Shown here: positions 27,116-35,847 of the stretch, piece by piece
How the letters are laid out: the number at the start of each line of letters is the position of its first letter
Position numbering within the stretch: position 1 is the stretch's first letter
From: an uncultured Bacteroidales bacterium
GTDB lineage: Bacteria > Bacteroidota > Bacteroidia > Bacteroidales > P3
Reading direction: 5' to 3'
NCBI GenBank assembly: GCA_905235855.1
Contig: CAJONE010000017.1
Coordinates: 1-61,674 of the forward strand
DNA length: 61,674 nt
The notes under the pieces: generated by a model
The model's input: the letters and a program-made list of their open reading frames with translations, nothing else
Told to the model about the DNA's origin: nothing
Database searches by the model: none
Position numbers and translations under genes: made by a program

Positions 27116-27276
27116 CTGTTTTTGTTGTTTTGGTGTGGCAGGCTCAAACCTGCGTTTATAAAAATAAAGAAGTGCTCAAATGTTCGACCGAACACCAGCT
27201 CCGGCAACAAAACATTCAAGCTGAGCAAGGAGTATAGCATCCTTGTCGTTCGATCTCTCACTCCATGCGGACAGAT

Positions 27277-27864
27277 TTATTTAATTCCGTCGAGTGACCG
27301 CTGCAAAAACTCTTTCAGTTCGGGGAAACGGGTGCAGTGGTGGCCGCTGTTGTCCTGCCACACTACCTGATCGGCATTGGGGAATGCGGCAACGGTGTCC
27401 TTGTGGTCGCCCAGAGTTTCGTCGTCAGTGCAGAGTGCCAGATTGATCTGATGCTCTCTTTTGGGCAATTTGGCAAACACCTCGTCCTCACATTTCTGGT
27501 AAGACTCCAGGTTCTTCATTGCTATTGGCATCAGCTGCGGTGAGCGTTTCTGCAGTTTCGGCACGATGTGCTTGTTGAACTGCTCCACCGGATGAATGGC
27601 AGGATTAATACCCCACACCGGTCCCTCAAACCATTGGGTGGCACACAGGGCAAAAAAACCGCCGAGGCTGCTGCCTACGATCATATCCACCTGCTCGCGC
27701 ACTACAATATCCTTTATCTGTGCCGCCATCTCCTGCGCCGTGTAGTGGTTATAGGCCAAATCAGGTACAACAACCTTGCATTCAGGAAACATTTCTTTCA
27801 ATTCCTTTGCCTTGCGGGCGTGGCTGTCCGAGCGGTAGCCGTGAATGTAGAGTATAGTCTTCAT
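27277..27864 (-). CDS. YqiA/YcfP-type alpha/beta hydrolase
   Basis: The 195-aa protein matches the UPF0227 / YqiA esterase family. It begins KTILYIHGYRSDSHARKAKEL, carries the nucleophile Ser in MIVGSSLGGFFAL, an Asp in CTDDETLGDH and the catalytic His in DNSGHHCTRFPELKEFL. Such small cytoplasmic esterases act on short acyl esters, and physiological substrates are unknown. It has its own upstream region of about 100 bases and is 161 bases from parC. Confidence 0.9.
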   Translation of the reverse strand: MKTILYIHGYRSDSHARKAKELKEMFPECKVVVPDLAYNHYTAQEMAAQIKDIVVREQVDMIVGSSLGGFFALCATQWFEGPVWGINPAIHPVEQFNKHIVPKLQKRSPQLMPIAMKNLESYQKCEDEVFAKLPKREHQINLALCTDDETLGDHKDTVAAFPNADQVVWQDNSGHHCTRFPELKEFLQRSLDGIK

Positions 27865-27963
27865 ATATAACTTGTGTTTTGTTTTTTTCTCAACAAAAAT
27901 AATAGTATTTAACGTTGAGGCATGACTGTTTATTGTTGTTTCAAGTCACAATTTTGAAAAAAA

Positions 27964-28995
27964 TCAGAGGGCAGTTATTATGTCGGCGGCTGTTTCTATA
28001 ATGTTGTCTTGGCCCGCGGCGGTGGCTTCGGAAGCCAACATCACGACAGAGTCTGGTGGAACACCGTTTTCATAGTTGCATCCGTCGGGGGCGATGGTGC
28101 GGGTGACAGGGAAACGGTAGAGCCAGCCGTTGGGCAATTCGCCGCCATTAGGCAACCCGAGGCCACCACCAGTGGTGTCGCCAACGAGCATCATGTTGTC
28201 GTATCCCTTGGAACAGAGCGCGAAAAATGACGAGGCGCTGTAGGAACCGCGGTCAATAAGTACAATAAAAGGCTTGCGGTAGGGTTCGTTGTCTCCGTTG
28301 CTGAAAGGCGAGTAAACTTTCTCGGCATCTGAGAAATCATCGTGTGCCGAACCAGACTTTATCTGAGTGGTGTATAGGTGGGTGTGCATGGCAGGCATGA
28401 GCGACAGGATGTTCCACACGTTCTCTAACGCCCCGCCTCCGTTTTGCCGGATATCGAAAATAACGCCGGCGGCATGCGGGTATCGTTTTAGGATAGTGTT
28501 CAGCGTTGCTGTCGCAGCCGAGTTGGAGAAGGACGAATAGCGGATATAGAGTACCGAATCGCCGCGCAATGTGTTGTAGGCAAAGCCACCTGCCGCGTGG
28601 TATCGCGGGCCGAGATAGTTGAGCATAACAACATTCGGATCGATGTTGCGGCGTCCGTAGGTATGGAGAAACATTTCCTCGCTGCGCGATGCATCGAACG
28701 GCGACACTATGTTCACATGGCCGTCGTTGAGCGTGTTGAGCATGTTTGCCAACACACGGAAAAGACTGTCGTCGCCAATGTCGCCTTTCACTTGTGGAGC
28801 ATAAACCCCGTGCACGGAGTCCCAATCAACGTTCTTTACGTCAAAGAGAGAGTACTGCCCATCAACCCGCTGCCAAAGGTATTCGAATACCGTTGTAGCT
28901 GACTGATCTGGATTGCGGAGAAAGGTTTTTTCACACGAAACCAACGATAAAGCAACCAGCAATATCACGCCCATTATACGAAAATCAAAACTCAT
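27964..28995 (-). CDS. S41 family peptidase lipoprotein
   Basis: The 343-aa protein has a lipoprotein signal with Cys21 (LVALSLVSCEKT), then an N-terminal helical region (YLWQRVDGQYSLFDVKNVDWDSV) and an S41 core: a tail-specific-protease type fold with GVIFDIRQNGGGALENVWNILS, and the presumed catalytic Ser in VLIDRGSYSASSFFALC, followed by VGDTTGGGLGLPNGGELPNGW. No PDZ domain is evident. It should act at the cell surface or in the periplasm on peptides or misfolded proteins. It lies 21 bases after the frameshifted barrel gene and is likely co-transcribed from the promoter at 29898-29927. Confidence 0.88.
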   Translation of the reverse strand: MSFDFRIMGVILLVALSLVSCEKTFLRNPDQSATTVFEYLWQRVDGQYSLFDVKNVDWDSVHGVYAPQVKGDIGDDSLFRVLANMLNTLNDGHVNIVSPFDASRSEEMFLHTYGRRNIDPNVVMLNYLGPRYHAAGGFAYNTLRGDSVLYIRYSSFSNSAATATLNTILKRYPHAAGVIFDIRQNGGGALENVWNILSLMPAMHTHLYTTQIKSGSAHDDFSDAEKVYSPFSNGDNEPYRKPFIVLIDRGSYSASSFFALCSKGYDNMMLVGDTTGGGLGLPNGGELPNGWLYRFPVTRTIAPDGCNYENGVPPDSVVMLASEATAAGQDNIIETAADIITAL

Positions 28996-29016
28996 ACAAA
29001 TATTTTTTCAGACGTT

Positions 29017-29852
29017 CTAATTTTTTTTCAAGAGAAACACAAAATCAACAACAAGTTGATGGCGAGCATCGTCGAAGTCCCAATAGCCGGTGCCGTGTGA
29101 TGAGCGGTAGTCCCAGCGATAGGCCAAGCCTATTCGATTTCCGCTGCGCAGGTTAAAACTCACGCCCAGTTCTGTAGCCACACGCGGCAACCAGGCAAAA
29201 CTGGTGCGATAAGTTGTGAATAAATAGTCTTTCAGCTCGCGTCCGCCAGTGTAGTTGTCGATATACGAATAGCCTGGCCTGTAGGCAAGACCAATCGGAG
29301 CCAAAGTCAGCGAAGCGTATGCCGAGAACCATCCCGGCATCACAACGAGTGTGTTTGGGTTAGGCAGGTCGTACTGCACCCTGAAACTGAAATCGGGCTG
29401 AAACAGGTCGGTGAGAGAGAACGAGGCGTTCATGTATTGCGGAGCGTAGCCGACAAAAGTACAATTCGAGACGCCACATCCGACAAACATGCTCCATGTG
29501 GCTTCGTTGTTTTGCCAGACACGCCGCATAGCCGACAGGCCAATGTCGAACATACCTGCATATCCCGAATAGTTGCCGGTTTTCAGCAAATACTTCACTT
29601 TCGGCGTGTTCAACATTCCAATTACGGCGAGCTGCCCGGAGAAAGTCCAGTCAACGGTCTCGACATTGAACGCCACACCCTGTCCTATGGAAAGGTTCTC
29701 GTAGGGTCTGGGCGATGTGCCCCGGTCACGGCTGGTGCCATATCAAGCGTAAGCGAGTAGCGCGGACGACCAGGCGACTGAGCACTTGCAACCGTCGTGC
29801 AAAGCACCAAAACGGCAATAGCCATCAGTCGTGAAAAAACATTGTGTAGCAA
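29017..29852 (-). pseudogene. Outer-membrane beta-barrel protein gene with a one-base frameshift
   Basis: The 3' part (29676-29017) encodes a barrel-like protein ending LVVDFVFLLKKN. Reading upstream in that frame gives a sensible extension (YGTSRDRGTSPRPYENLSIG) back to about 29740, where it meets a stop. In another frame, TTG at 29852-29850 begins a good signal peptide (FSRLMAIAVLVLCTTVASAQ) and RYSLTLD, which runs out at the same place. A single missing T in the GATATGG stretch near 29741 joins the two into a 278-aa precursor. This is either a real frameshift mutation or a sequencing error. I cannot name the family; it looks somewhat like small Bacteroidota barrels of the DUF3316 kind. Confidence 0.75.
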
Positions 29853-29897
29853 GTTTTTTGTTGGTAACCTATTGGATAATTCAACTTCTTTCAGCCC

Positions 29898-29927
29898 GCA
29901 AATTTACTATTATTTTCACTTTTGCAA
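29898..29927 (-). promoter_or_regulatory. Promoter for the barrel/S41 genes
   Basis: On the minus strand TTG (29927-29925) is followed 18 bases later by TAAATTTGC (29906-29898), a good Bacteroidota -33/-7 pair. Transcription would start near 29890, about 40 bases before the TTG start at 29852. It diverges from the promoter of the coiled-coil lipoprotein gene. Confidence 0.6.
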
Positions 29928-30085
29928 CCAATTATCACGTTTCCTCTAATGGCAGCACGACCTCCCGTTTGCATTAAAACCGAGGGCCAACGGCATATTT
30001 ATCGGAATTGAAGCAAAATGAACACCCAATGAAGCCATATATGCAGTTGTTGAAATCTTTTTTCGGAATTGATATGTAAAAAGAT

Positions 30086-30094
30086 TAATTTTGC
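30086..30094 (+). promoter_or_regulatory. -7 element (TAATTTTGC) of the coiled-coil lipoprotein gene
   Basis: TAATTTTGC fits the TAnnTTTGC consensus 37 bases before the ATG at 30131. The -33 region around 30060-30066 (TTTTCGG) is a weak match. It would drive the coiled-coil lipoprotein, murL and the LTA-synthase-like gene up to the terminator at 35673. Confidence 0.5.
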
Positions 30095-30130
30095 AGTCAA
30101 ATTGAAACAAACAAAACACAACAATACATC

Positions 30131-32164
30131 ATGAAAAAGATTAACTTTAAGCGTTTTTTTGTTGGCATTTTGGCAGGTGTAACCGTGATGATGGCCGCAG
30201 TGTCGTGCGACAACGGGAACAAAGTTTCGGACAAAGAGATAGCCGAGATGCAAGGACGTCTGGACAGCATTATGGGGCAATATGAGCAGTTGAAATCGGC
30301 CAACAAGGAATACGATGGTCAGATGACGCAAAAGGACAGCACCATCAAAGCGCAAGCCGCAGAAATACGTGACCTTTTGGCACAACTGCGTAAGGCCAAA
30401 AGCAGCCAAACAACGGCAAACAGCAACAACCACGCATCGACAACTGGCACCACATCAATGAGCGGACAGTTAGCGTCGGACTGGAGCAAGCAGGAGGCAG
30501 AGCTGCGCTCGAAAGAATCAGCTATCAAAGAGCTTCAACGTCGTCTCGACGCGCAGGAGAAGGAAATTGCACAACTGAAAAAGAACACTGCGGCCTCGGC
30601 ATCCGCCACAGCCAACGTATCGGCCAGCGAGACACAATGCAAGGCACAAGTAGAAAAACTTCAAAAACAGGTGGCTCAGCAGGAAGGAATTATAGCAAGC
30701 CTTAACGGTCAAATTGCATCACTCAACACACAGATTGACGGTCTGAACGGCGAACTGAAAGCCACGGGTTCTTCGAAAGCCGACATCTCGGCCAATGCGT
30801 CAGCCCTGACAAAACAGAACGAGAGCCTGACAAAACAGAACGCCGAGCTAAACACGAAAAACTCACAGTTGAGCGCGCAGATAGCAAAACTTGAGTCCGA
30901 CATCGCGGCACTGAACGACCAAGTAAAAACACTCGGCAACCAACAATCCGCTCTAAATGGACAGGCTTCAACCAATTTGCAGCTTGAAAATCAGGTGAAG
31001 CAACTTAATGCACAACTGACACAACTCGAAAAGGCCAAATCGCAACTTGAGTCGCAGTTGGCTGAATGCAACGGAAGAGTCGCCAACCTGGAGGCCAACC
31101 TAAACAGTCAGAAAACGGCAGCCAGCGGCCAGCTGACTGCCACTCAACAGCTGGAGGCCAAACTGTCGCAGTGTTCCGCAAAATCATCGCAACTTGAGGC
31201 CAGCGTGTCAAAACTGAACGCCCGTGTTGCGGAACTTGAGTCACAGCTTGACAAAGCACAATCCGACCTGGCAAAGAAGAGCACCGATCTGGCCGAGGCC
31301 AACGCCGCCGTGTCGGCCAGTGCCACAGCAAATGTGTCGGCCAATGCAAAATACGAACAGCAGATAGCCACACTGCAGGCACAAGTGGACGGGCAGAAAG
31401 CCGATGTGGCAAGACTCCAGAAACAGCTGGCCGAAAAAGAGGCCGCACTTGCAAAAGCACAGTCCGACGCGAGTGCTGCCCAGAAACAAGCCGAAGCCGC
31501 ACTGAAAGATGCAGCCGAGGCCAAAGCCAACGCTGTGGCATCAGCTTCAGCCAATGCCACAGCATCTACAGCAAGCAACATAAACCAAAAACTGGCCGAA
31601 CTGCAGAAACTGTGTGACAGCTACGCAGCCGAAATTGAGCGACTGCGGGCCGAAAACGAGCAATTGAAGGCAGAAAACACAACACTGCGCTCCGAAAACA
31701 GCGAGCTGCGCAAACTCGACAGCCAAAGCGACAAAATACGCCAAAAGTTGGAAAAAGCCAGCATACTTGTAACCACCGACGTATCAGCCACACCCGGCAA
31801 AAGCATCAGCGGCACAGTGGTGAAAGAGGCATCGAAAGGCGGCGATGTGAAACTGGTTAAAGTAGACGCCACTATCCTCGACAACTACGTCGTAGACCCT
31901 GGCACAATAACAATCTATGCACGCATATCCAACTCCAAAAACCGCTTGGTAAGCAACGAGGGGGCAAATTCGGACACATTCAAGAGCGGCGATACAGACA
32001 TACAGTACACCGCCAAACAGGATATCGAGTTCTGGGGCGGGTCGAGAAAGGTGAGCATCGTGTGGCGCAAACTCGACAGCGTGACGATGGAAGCCGGCCT
32101 CTACTGGGTGACACTTTATGCCAACGGCAACGAGATTGGCAAAACAAGTTTCACGCTGAAATAG
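30131..32164 (+). CDS. Long coiled-coil lipoprotein with C-terminal beta domain
   Basis: The 677-aa protein has a lipoprotein signal with Cys26 (MMAAVSCDNGN). Residues about 35-560 are heptad-rich, dominated by Gln, Lys, Glu, Leu and Ala, and predict a very long coiled coil. Small-residue tracts such as SASATANVSA recur near bases 30600, 31310 and 31545 and look like flexible breaks. The last 110 residues are different: a beta-rich domain (GKSISGTVVKEASKG to ANGNEIGKTSFTLK) with WGGSRKVSIVWRKLD. I recognise no enzyme motif. It could span the periplasm like a tether between outer membrane and cell wall. murL follows 75 bases later. Confidence 0.85.
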   Translation: MKKINFKRFFVGILAGVTVMMAAVSCDNGNKVSDKEIAEMQGRLDSIMGQYEQLKSANKEYDGQMTQKDSTIKAQAAEIRDLLAQLRKAKSSQTTANSNNHASTTGTTSMSGQLASDWSKQEAELRSKESAIKELQRRLDAQEKEIAQLKKNTAASASATANVSASETQCKAQVEKLQKQVAQQEGIIASLNGQIASLNTQIDGLNGELKATGSSKADISANASALTKQNESLTKQNAELNTKNSQLSAQIAKLESDIAALNDQVKTLGNQQSALNGQASTNLQLENQVKQLNAQLTQLEKAKSQLESQLAECNGRVANLEANLNSQKTAASGQLTATQQLEAKLSQCSAKSSQLEASVSKLNARVAELESQLDKAQSDLAKKSTDLAEANAAVSASATANVSANAKYEQQIATLQAQVDGQKADVARLQKQLAEKEAALAKAQSDASAAQKQAEAALKDAAEAKANAVASASANATASTASNINQKLAELQKLCDSYAAEIERLRAENEQLKAENTTLRSENSELRKLDSQSDKIRQKLEKASILVTTDVSATPGKSISGTVVKEASKGGDVKLVKVDATILDNYVVDPGTITIYARISNSKNRLVSNEGANSDTFKSGDTDIQYTAKQDIEFWGGSRKVSIVWRKLDSVTMEAGLYWVTLYANGNEIGKTSFTLK

Positions 32165-32238
32165 TACAAGCGACAAACTTTCCGGACAAACCGCTGTTCG
32201 GGGAATCCGCTACAACCGTTTTTCACGAATCACACGAC

Positions 32239-33597
32239 TTGAATTCCAACCAAAAGAAATACAACACTTACCGTTTGGCTTTCGGCGAAATGGTGTACGA
32301 AAAGTACTCGTACACCATTGATGCCGATGGACTTAAAATGGAATTCACATTCAGGCTTAATGACAAGATAGTTTTCCGCCCTACAGCCGCGATACCGCAC
32401 AGGGCATTTCTGAACTTCGACCAGCCAAAGCCGCTGATGGACACGCTGATATTCAATATCGGCATGATAGAACTGGTAAGCTACTGGAAGTGCGTATGCC
32501 CGAAGGTCGTGCAAGTGTTGCCTCACAGTCTCGACGAAAGGCAAACAGCCTTTTGGAAAAAAATTTACTACAACGGACTCGGCGAGTTTTTCTACACCAA
32601 CGGAATAAAAGCCACGATAGATGACTTTATGGAAATTCATGCGCAGAATCCCGTTGCCGGCGAGCATACGTTGCAGAACACCAGCAGAGGTCTGAACGAC
32701 AACAGTTATCTTGTCCCTATCGGTGGCGGCAAGGATTCGGTGGTAACGCTGGAAATGCTGCGCCAACATGGAGTACGTCCGCTAATTATGAACCCGCGCG
32801 AAGCGACCACGCAGTGTGCCGCGCGCGGCGGTTTTTCGTCCGAAGAAACACTTGTAATAAAACGCCATATCGACCCTCTGCTACTCGACCTGAACGCCAA
32901 AGGATGCCTGAACGGACACACCCCGTTTTCGGCAATGCTGGCGTTCTACACACTGCTGGCGGCCACATTGGCTGGTGTCAGAAACGTGGCACTTTCGAAC
33001 GAGAACAGCGCCAACGAGTCGACCGTGGCAGGTAGTTCCGTAAACCACCAGTACTCCAAAAGCCTTGAATTTGAAAACGACTTCAGAGACTACGCGGCAA
33101 ACTACGTAACACGCGATGTCAACTACTTCAGCTTTCTGCGCCCATTGAGCGAACTGCAGATAGCCATGCTTTTCGCGCGACACGAAAAGTATTTCGACGT
33201 GTTCAAGAGCTGCAATGCCGGAAGCAAACAGGACATCTGGTGCGGCAGATGCGCCAAATGCCTGTTCGCATACATAATATTGTCACCCTTTATCGAGCCT
33301 GCGAGGCTGAACGCCATATTCGGCAAGTCCATGCTCGACGACTGGGAGCTGCGCGGTTATTTCGAGGAGCTTACTGGCCACACCGAAAGCAAGCCCTTCG
33401 AATGTGTCGGCACGATAAGCGAGGTTAACACTGCCCTGCTGATGACGAAACGCCGTTGGTACTCCGACGGTGACACACCCAATCTGCTGAAAACCTTCGA
33501 TTACAAAGGCGATATGGTGAGCACCGAAACATTGTTCAACGACCACAACCTGTCGAAAGACGAACTGGATGCGTTGCGAGATGCCATAGGCGACTGA
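32239..33597 (+). CDS. murL: MurL-like UDP-MurNAc-L-Ala-L-Glu epimerase
   Basis: MurL converts the terminal L-Glu of UDP-MurNAc-L-Ala-L-Glu to D-Glu in an ATP-dependent reaction known from Xanthomonas. With the start at TTG 32239, the 452-aa protein shows YLVPIGGGKDSVVTLEML (PP-loop ATP site, residues 158-174), SNENSANESTVAGSSVNHQYSKS (253-275) and the Cys motif WCGRCAKC (334-341), the set I associate with MurL. An in-frame GTG at 32062 would overlap the lipoprotein gene by 103 bases and adds atypical sequence, so TTG is preferred although no clear ribosome site is seen. A MurD2-type ligase two genes on supports the call. Without it, a PP-loop enzyme of unknown substrate would be the fallback. 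Confidence 0.82.
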   Translation: MNSNQKKYNTYRLAFGEMVYEKYSYTIDADGLKMEFTFRLNDKIVFRPTAAIPHRAFLNFDQPKPLMDTLIFNIGMIELVSYWKCVCPKVVQVLPHSLDERQTAFWKKIYYNGLGEFFYTNGIKATIDDFMEIHAQNPVAGEHTLQNTSRGLNDNSYLVPIGGGKDSVVTLEMLRQHGVRPLIMNPREATTQCAARGGFSSEETLVIKRHIDPLLLDLNAKGCLNGHTPFSAMLAFYTLLAATLAGVRNVALSNENSANESTVAGSSVNHQYSKSLEFENDFRDYAANYVTRDVNYFSFLRPLSELQIAMLFARHEKYFDVFKSCNAGSKQDIWCGRCAKCLFAYIILSPFIEPARLNAIFGKSMLDDWELRGYFEELTGHTESKPFECVGTISEVNTALLMTKRRWYSDGDTPNLLKTFDYKGDMVSTETLFNDHNLSKDELDALRDAIGD

Positions 33598-33647
33598 ACC
33601 CATCAAAGACCCGCTGTCATTGGCAAACATAAAAAAGCTGTGACATC

Positions 33648-35636
33648 ATGAAAATTCCACTTAAAAGCCATACACCGCTTATAGCATCTTTGTGCAATCT
33701 GGCACTGTCATACGTGATTTATATGCTGTGCCGCATAGTGTATGTGTGGGAGAACTGGAGTCTTTTTGCGACAGGTTGGGAATCGTTAAGCTACGCCGAC
33801 CTATTCTACGGCAGCCTACGTTTCGACAGTTCTGCCATTTTTTACACAAATACCATCTACCTGGCTTTGATGCTCTTGCCCTGCCTGCCAAAGGAGCGCG
33901 ACTGGTGGCAGACCATGTGCAAATGGGTTTACATGGTAATAAACTCACTGGCCGTGGTTGCGAATCTCGGCGATGCCGTCTATTCGCAATACACAGGAAG
34001 GCGAACCACATCAACCGTCTTCAACGAATTTGGCAACGAAGGGAATATCGGAACAATATTGTTCACTGAGATTTTGAACCACTGGTATCTTGTATTGATA
34101 GGTGCAGGTCTGATAGCACTCATGTGGGTGCTTTACACCAAACCCGTTGTGGCAAACGACAAATGCAGGAATATTATACGATGGCGTTACTATGTTCTTC
34201 AGAGCGTAGCATTTTTGTCGCTGTTTCCAATCGCTGTGATATCCATACGAGGCGGAGCCACTCGCGCCGTGCGTCCAATTACAATCAGCAATGCCAACCA
34301 ATATGTCAACCAACCCCACGAGGCCGCCATTGTCCTAAACACTCCATTTTCGTTGATACGAACCATTGGCAAGGCGACATTTGTCGATCCTGGATATTTC
34401 GACAGTAAAATTCTGGAACAGATATATACACCCGAACACAAACCGTTGCCGCCAGACGATGCCGACACGCTGGCCGGACGTTTCAAGGGGAAGAATGTAG
34501 TGGTGCTAATCGTAGAATCGTTTGCACGCGAATATATAGGCTATTACCATAATGGCACTTTTGCCGGCACTTGCCCCGGGATTTCAGACTACCAAGGCTA
34601 CACACCCTTTTTCGACTCTCTAATGGCACATTCGCTGACATGGGAACACACCTATGCCAACGGGCGCAAGAGCATAGATGGAATGCCATCAATATTGTCG
34701 TCGATACCGATGTTTATCGAACCCTTTTTCACCACCTGCTATTCCACCAACCGCATAGGCGGAATCGCAGCCGAGCTTGACAAAGCCGGCTACACGTCGG
34801 CATTCTTTCACGGGGCCGACAACGGGTCAATGGGTTTTCAGGCGTTTGCCCGCACCACAGGGTTCAAAAACTACTACGGACGCACCGAGTATGATGCCGA
34901 CCCGCAGTTTGGCGGCGAGAACGACTTCGACGGCGTATGGGCCATCTGGGACGAGCCGTTTCTGCAATTCTACGTTGCGAGAATGAACGAGATGCAGGAG
35001 CCCTTTGTAACCACTGTGTTCACGGCTTCGTCACACCATCCCTACAACATTCCGGAACAATACAAAGGTATCTATCGCGAAGAGGGTAATCCGATACACA
35101 AATGCATACGCTACACCGACAATGCATTAAGACAGTTTTTCAAAACCGCTATCCGGCAGCCGTGGTTCGGAAACACCTTGTTCATTATCGTCAACGACCA
35201 CACCAACCTGACCAGTTTTGACTATTACCGCACCTCACAAGGGACAATGTGTGCAACAATAGTATTCTACGACCCGTCGGGCATATTGCCTACAGGAGTA
35301 AAAAATGGCATTGCACAACAAATCGACATTATGCCCACGCTAATGTCGCTGCTCGGTATCAAGAGCCACTATGTGGCCTTTGGCCACAACCTGCTGACTG
35401 GCACAGATGAGCCTGGATGGACAGTCAACTACGGGAACGGAATCTACCAATATCTTGAAAACGACACTCTCATCCAGTTTGACGGACAGCAGGTGGTGAA
35501 TGCTTTCGACATGCGTGCCGACCCCATGATGCGACACCCCATTGGACATCATCCACCAAAACACGAAACTCGTCTCAAGGCCATTATCCAGCAATACATG
35601 TCTCGTATGATTAACGACAAACTAACTGTGCAATAA
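33648..35636 (+). CDS. LTA-synthase-like sulfatase-fold transferase
   Basis: The 662-aa protein has about five N-terminal membrane helices (residues 10-215) and an extracytoplasmic sulfatase/alkaline-phosphatase-fold domain. That domain opens with NVVVLIVESFAREYIG (metal-binding Glu), has the nucleophile region YANGRKSIDGMPSILSSIP (Ser in place of the Thr of lipoteichoic acid synthase), and later TVFTASSHHPYN and VNDHTN for metal binding. Such proteins transfer phosphoglycerol or phosphoethanolamine to membrane glycans or lipids. It begins 50 bases after murL and precedes a strong terminator, so it shares the murL transcript. The donor is probably a phospholipid head group. Confidence 0.88.
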   Translation: MKIPLKSHTPLIASLCNLALSYVIYMLCRIVYVWENWSLFATGWESLSYADLFYGSLRFDSSAIFYTNTIYLALMLLPCLPKERDWWQTMCKWVYMVINSLAVVANLGDAVYSQYTGRRTTSTVFNEFGNEGNIGTILFTEILNHWYLVLIGAGLIALMWVLYTKPVVANDKCRNIIRWRYYVLQSVAFLSLFPIAVISIRGGATRAVRPITISNANQYVNQPHEAAIVLNTPFSLIRTIGKATFVDPGYFDSKILEQIYTPEHKPLPPDDADTLAGRFKGKNVVVLIVESFAREYIGYYHNGTFAGTCPGISDYQGYTPFFDSLMAHSLTWEHTYANGRKSIDGMPSILSSIPMFIEPFFTTCYSTNRIGGIAAELDKAGYTSAFFHGADNGSMGFQAFARTTGFKNYYGRTEYDADPQFGGENDFDGVWAIWDEPFLQFYVARMNEMQEPFVTTVFTASSHHPYNIPEQYKGIYREEGNPIHKCIRYTDNALRQFFKTAIRQPWFGNTLFIIVNDHTNLTSFDYYRTSQGTMCATIVFYDPSGILPTGVKNGIAQQIDIMPTLMSLLGIKSHYVAFGHNLLTGTDEPGWTVNYGNGIYQYLENDTLIQFDGQQVVNAFDMRADPMMRHPIGHHPPKHETRLKAIIQQYMSRMINDKLTVQ

Positions 35637-35672
35637 CAAGATAACTGAATCCCAAAATATTTTCACAATAGT

Positions 35673-35701
35673 GAGCCGAATGTGCCGTACACATTCGGCT
35701 C
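35673..35701 (+). terminator. Rho-independent-type terminator after the LTA-synthase-like gene
   Basis: A perfect 12-bp stem (GAGCCGAATGTG at 35673-35684 with its complement at 35690-35701) closes a 5-base loop and is followed by GTTTGTTTCTTT, a T-rich tract. It ends the transcript carrying the lipoprotein, murL and the transferase. Confidence 0.85.
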
Positions 35702-35728
35702 GTTTGTTTCTTTGCAAAACCTTATGAA

Positions 35729-35762
35729 TTTGTGTTATTTGGCAAAAAATTAGTATTTTTGC
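35729..35762 (+). promoter_or_regulatory. Promoter for the MurD2-M20 fusion gene
   Basis: TTTG at 35729-35732 and TATTTTTGC at 35754-35762, 21 bases apart, form one of the best promoters in the window. Transcription near 35769 gives a leader of about 80 bases before the GTG at 35848. Confidence 0.7.
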
Positions 35763-35847
35763 AATTTACTTTTGAATCTCAAATGAGAAACTTCTAACGC
35801 TCAAACACTAAACATTACCAGAACAACGCATTCGAGCAATCTTACAG

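Noticed and set aside
27138-27153. Terminator hairpin between the esterase gene and parC
   Set aside because: The stem is only 5 bp (GCAGG/CCTGC) with no T-tract on the relevant strand.
32062-32238. Upstream extension of murL to GTG 32062
   Set aside because: It overlaps the lipoprotein gene by 103 bases and the extra residues look like an out-of-frame reading of that gene; the family-like sequence begins after 32239.
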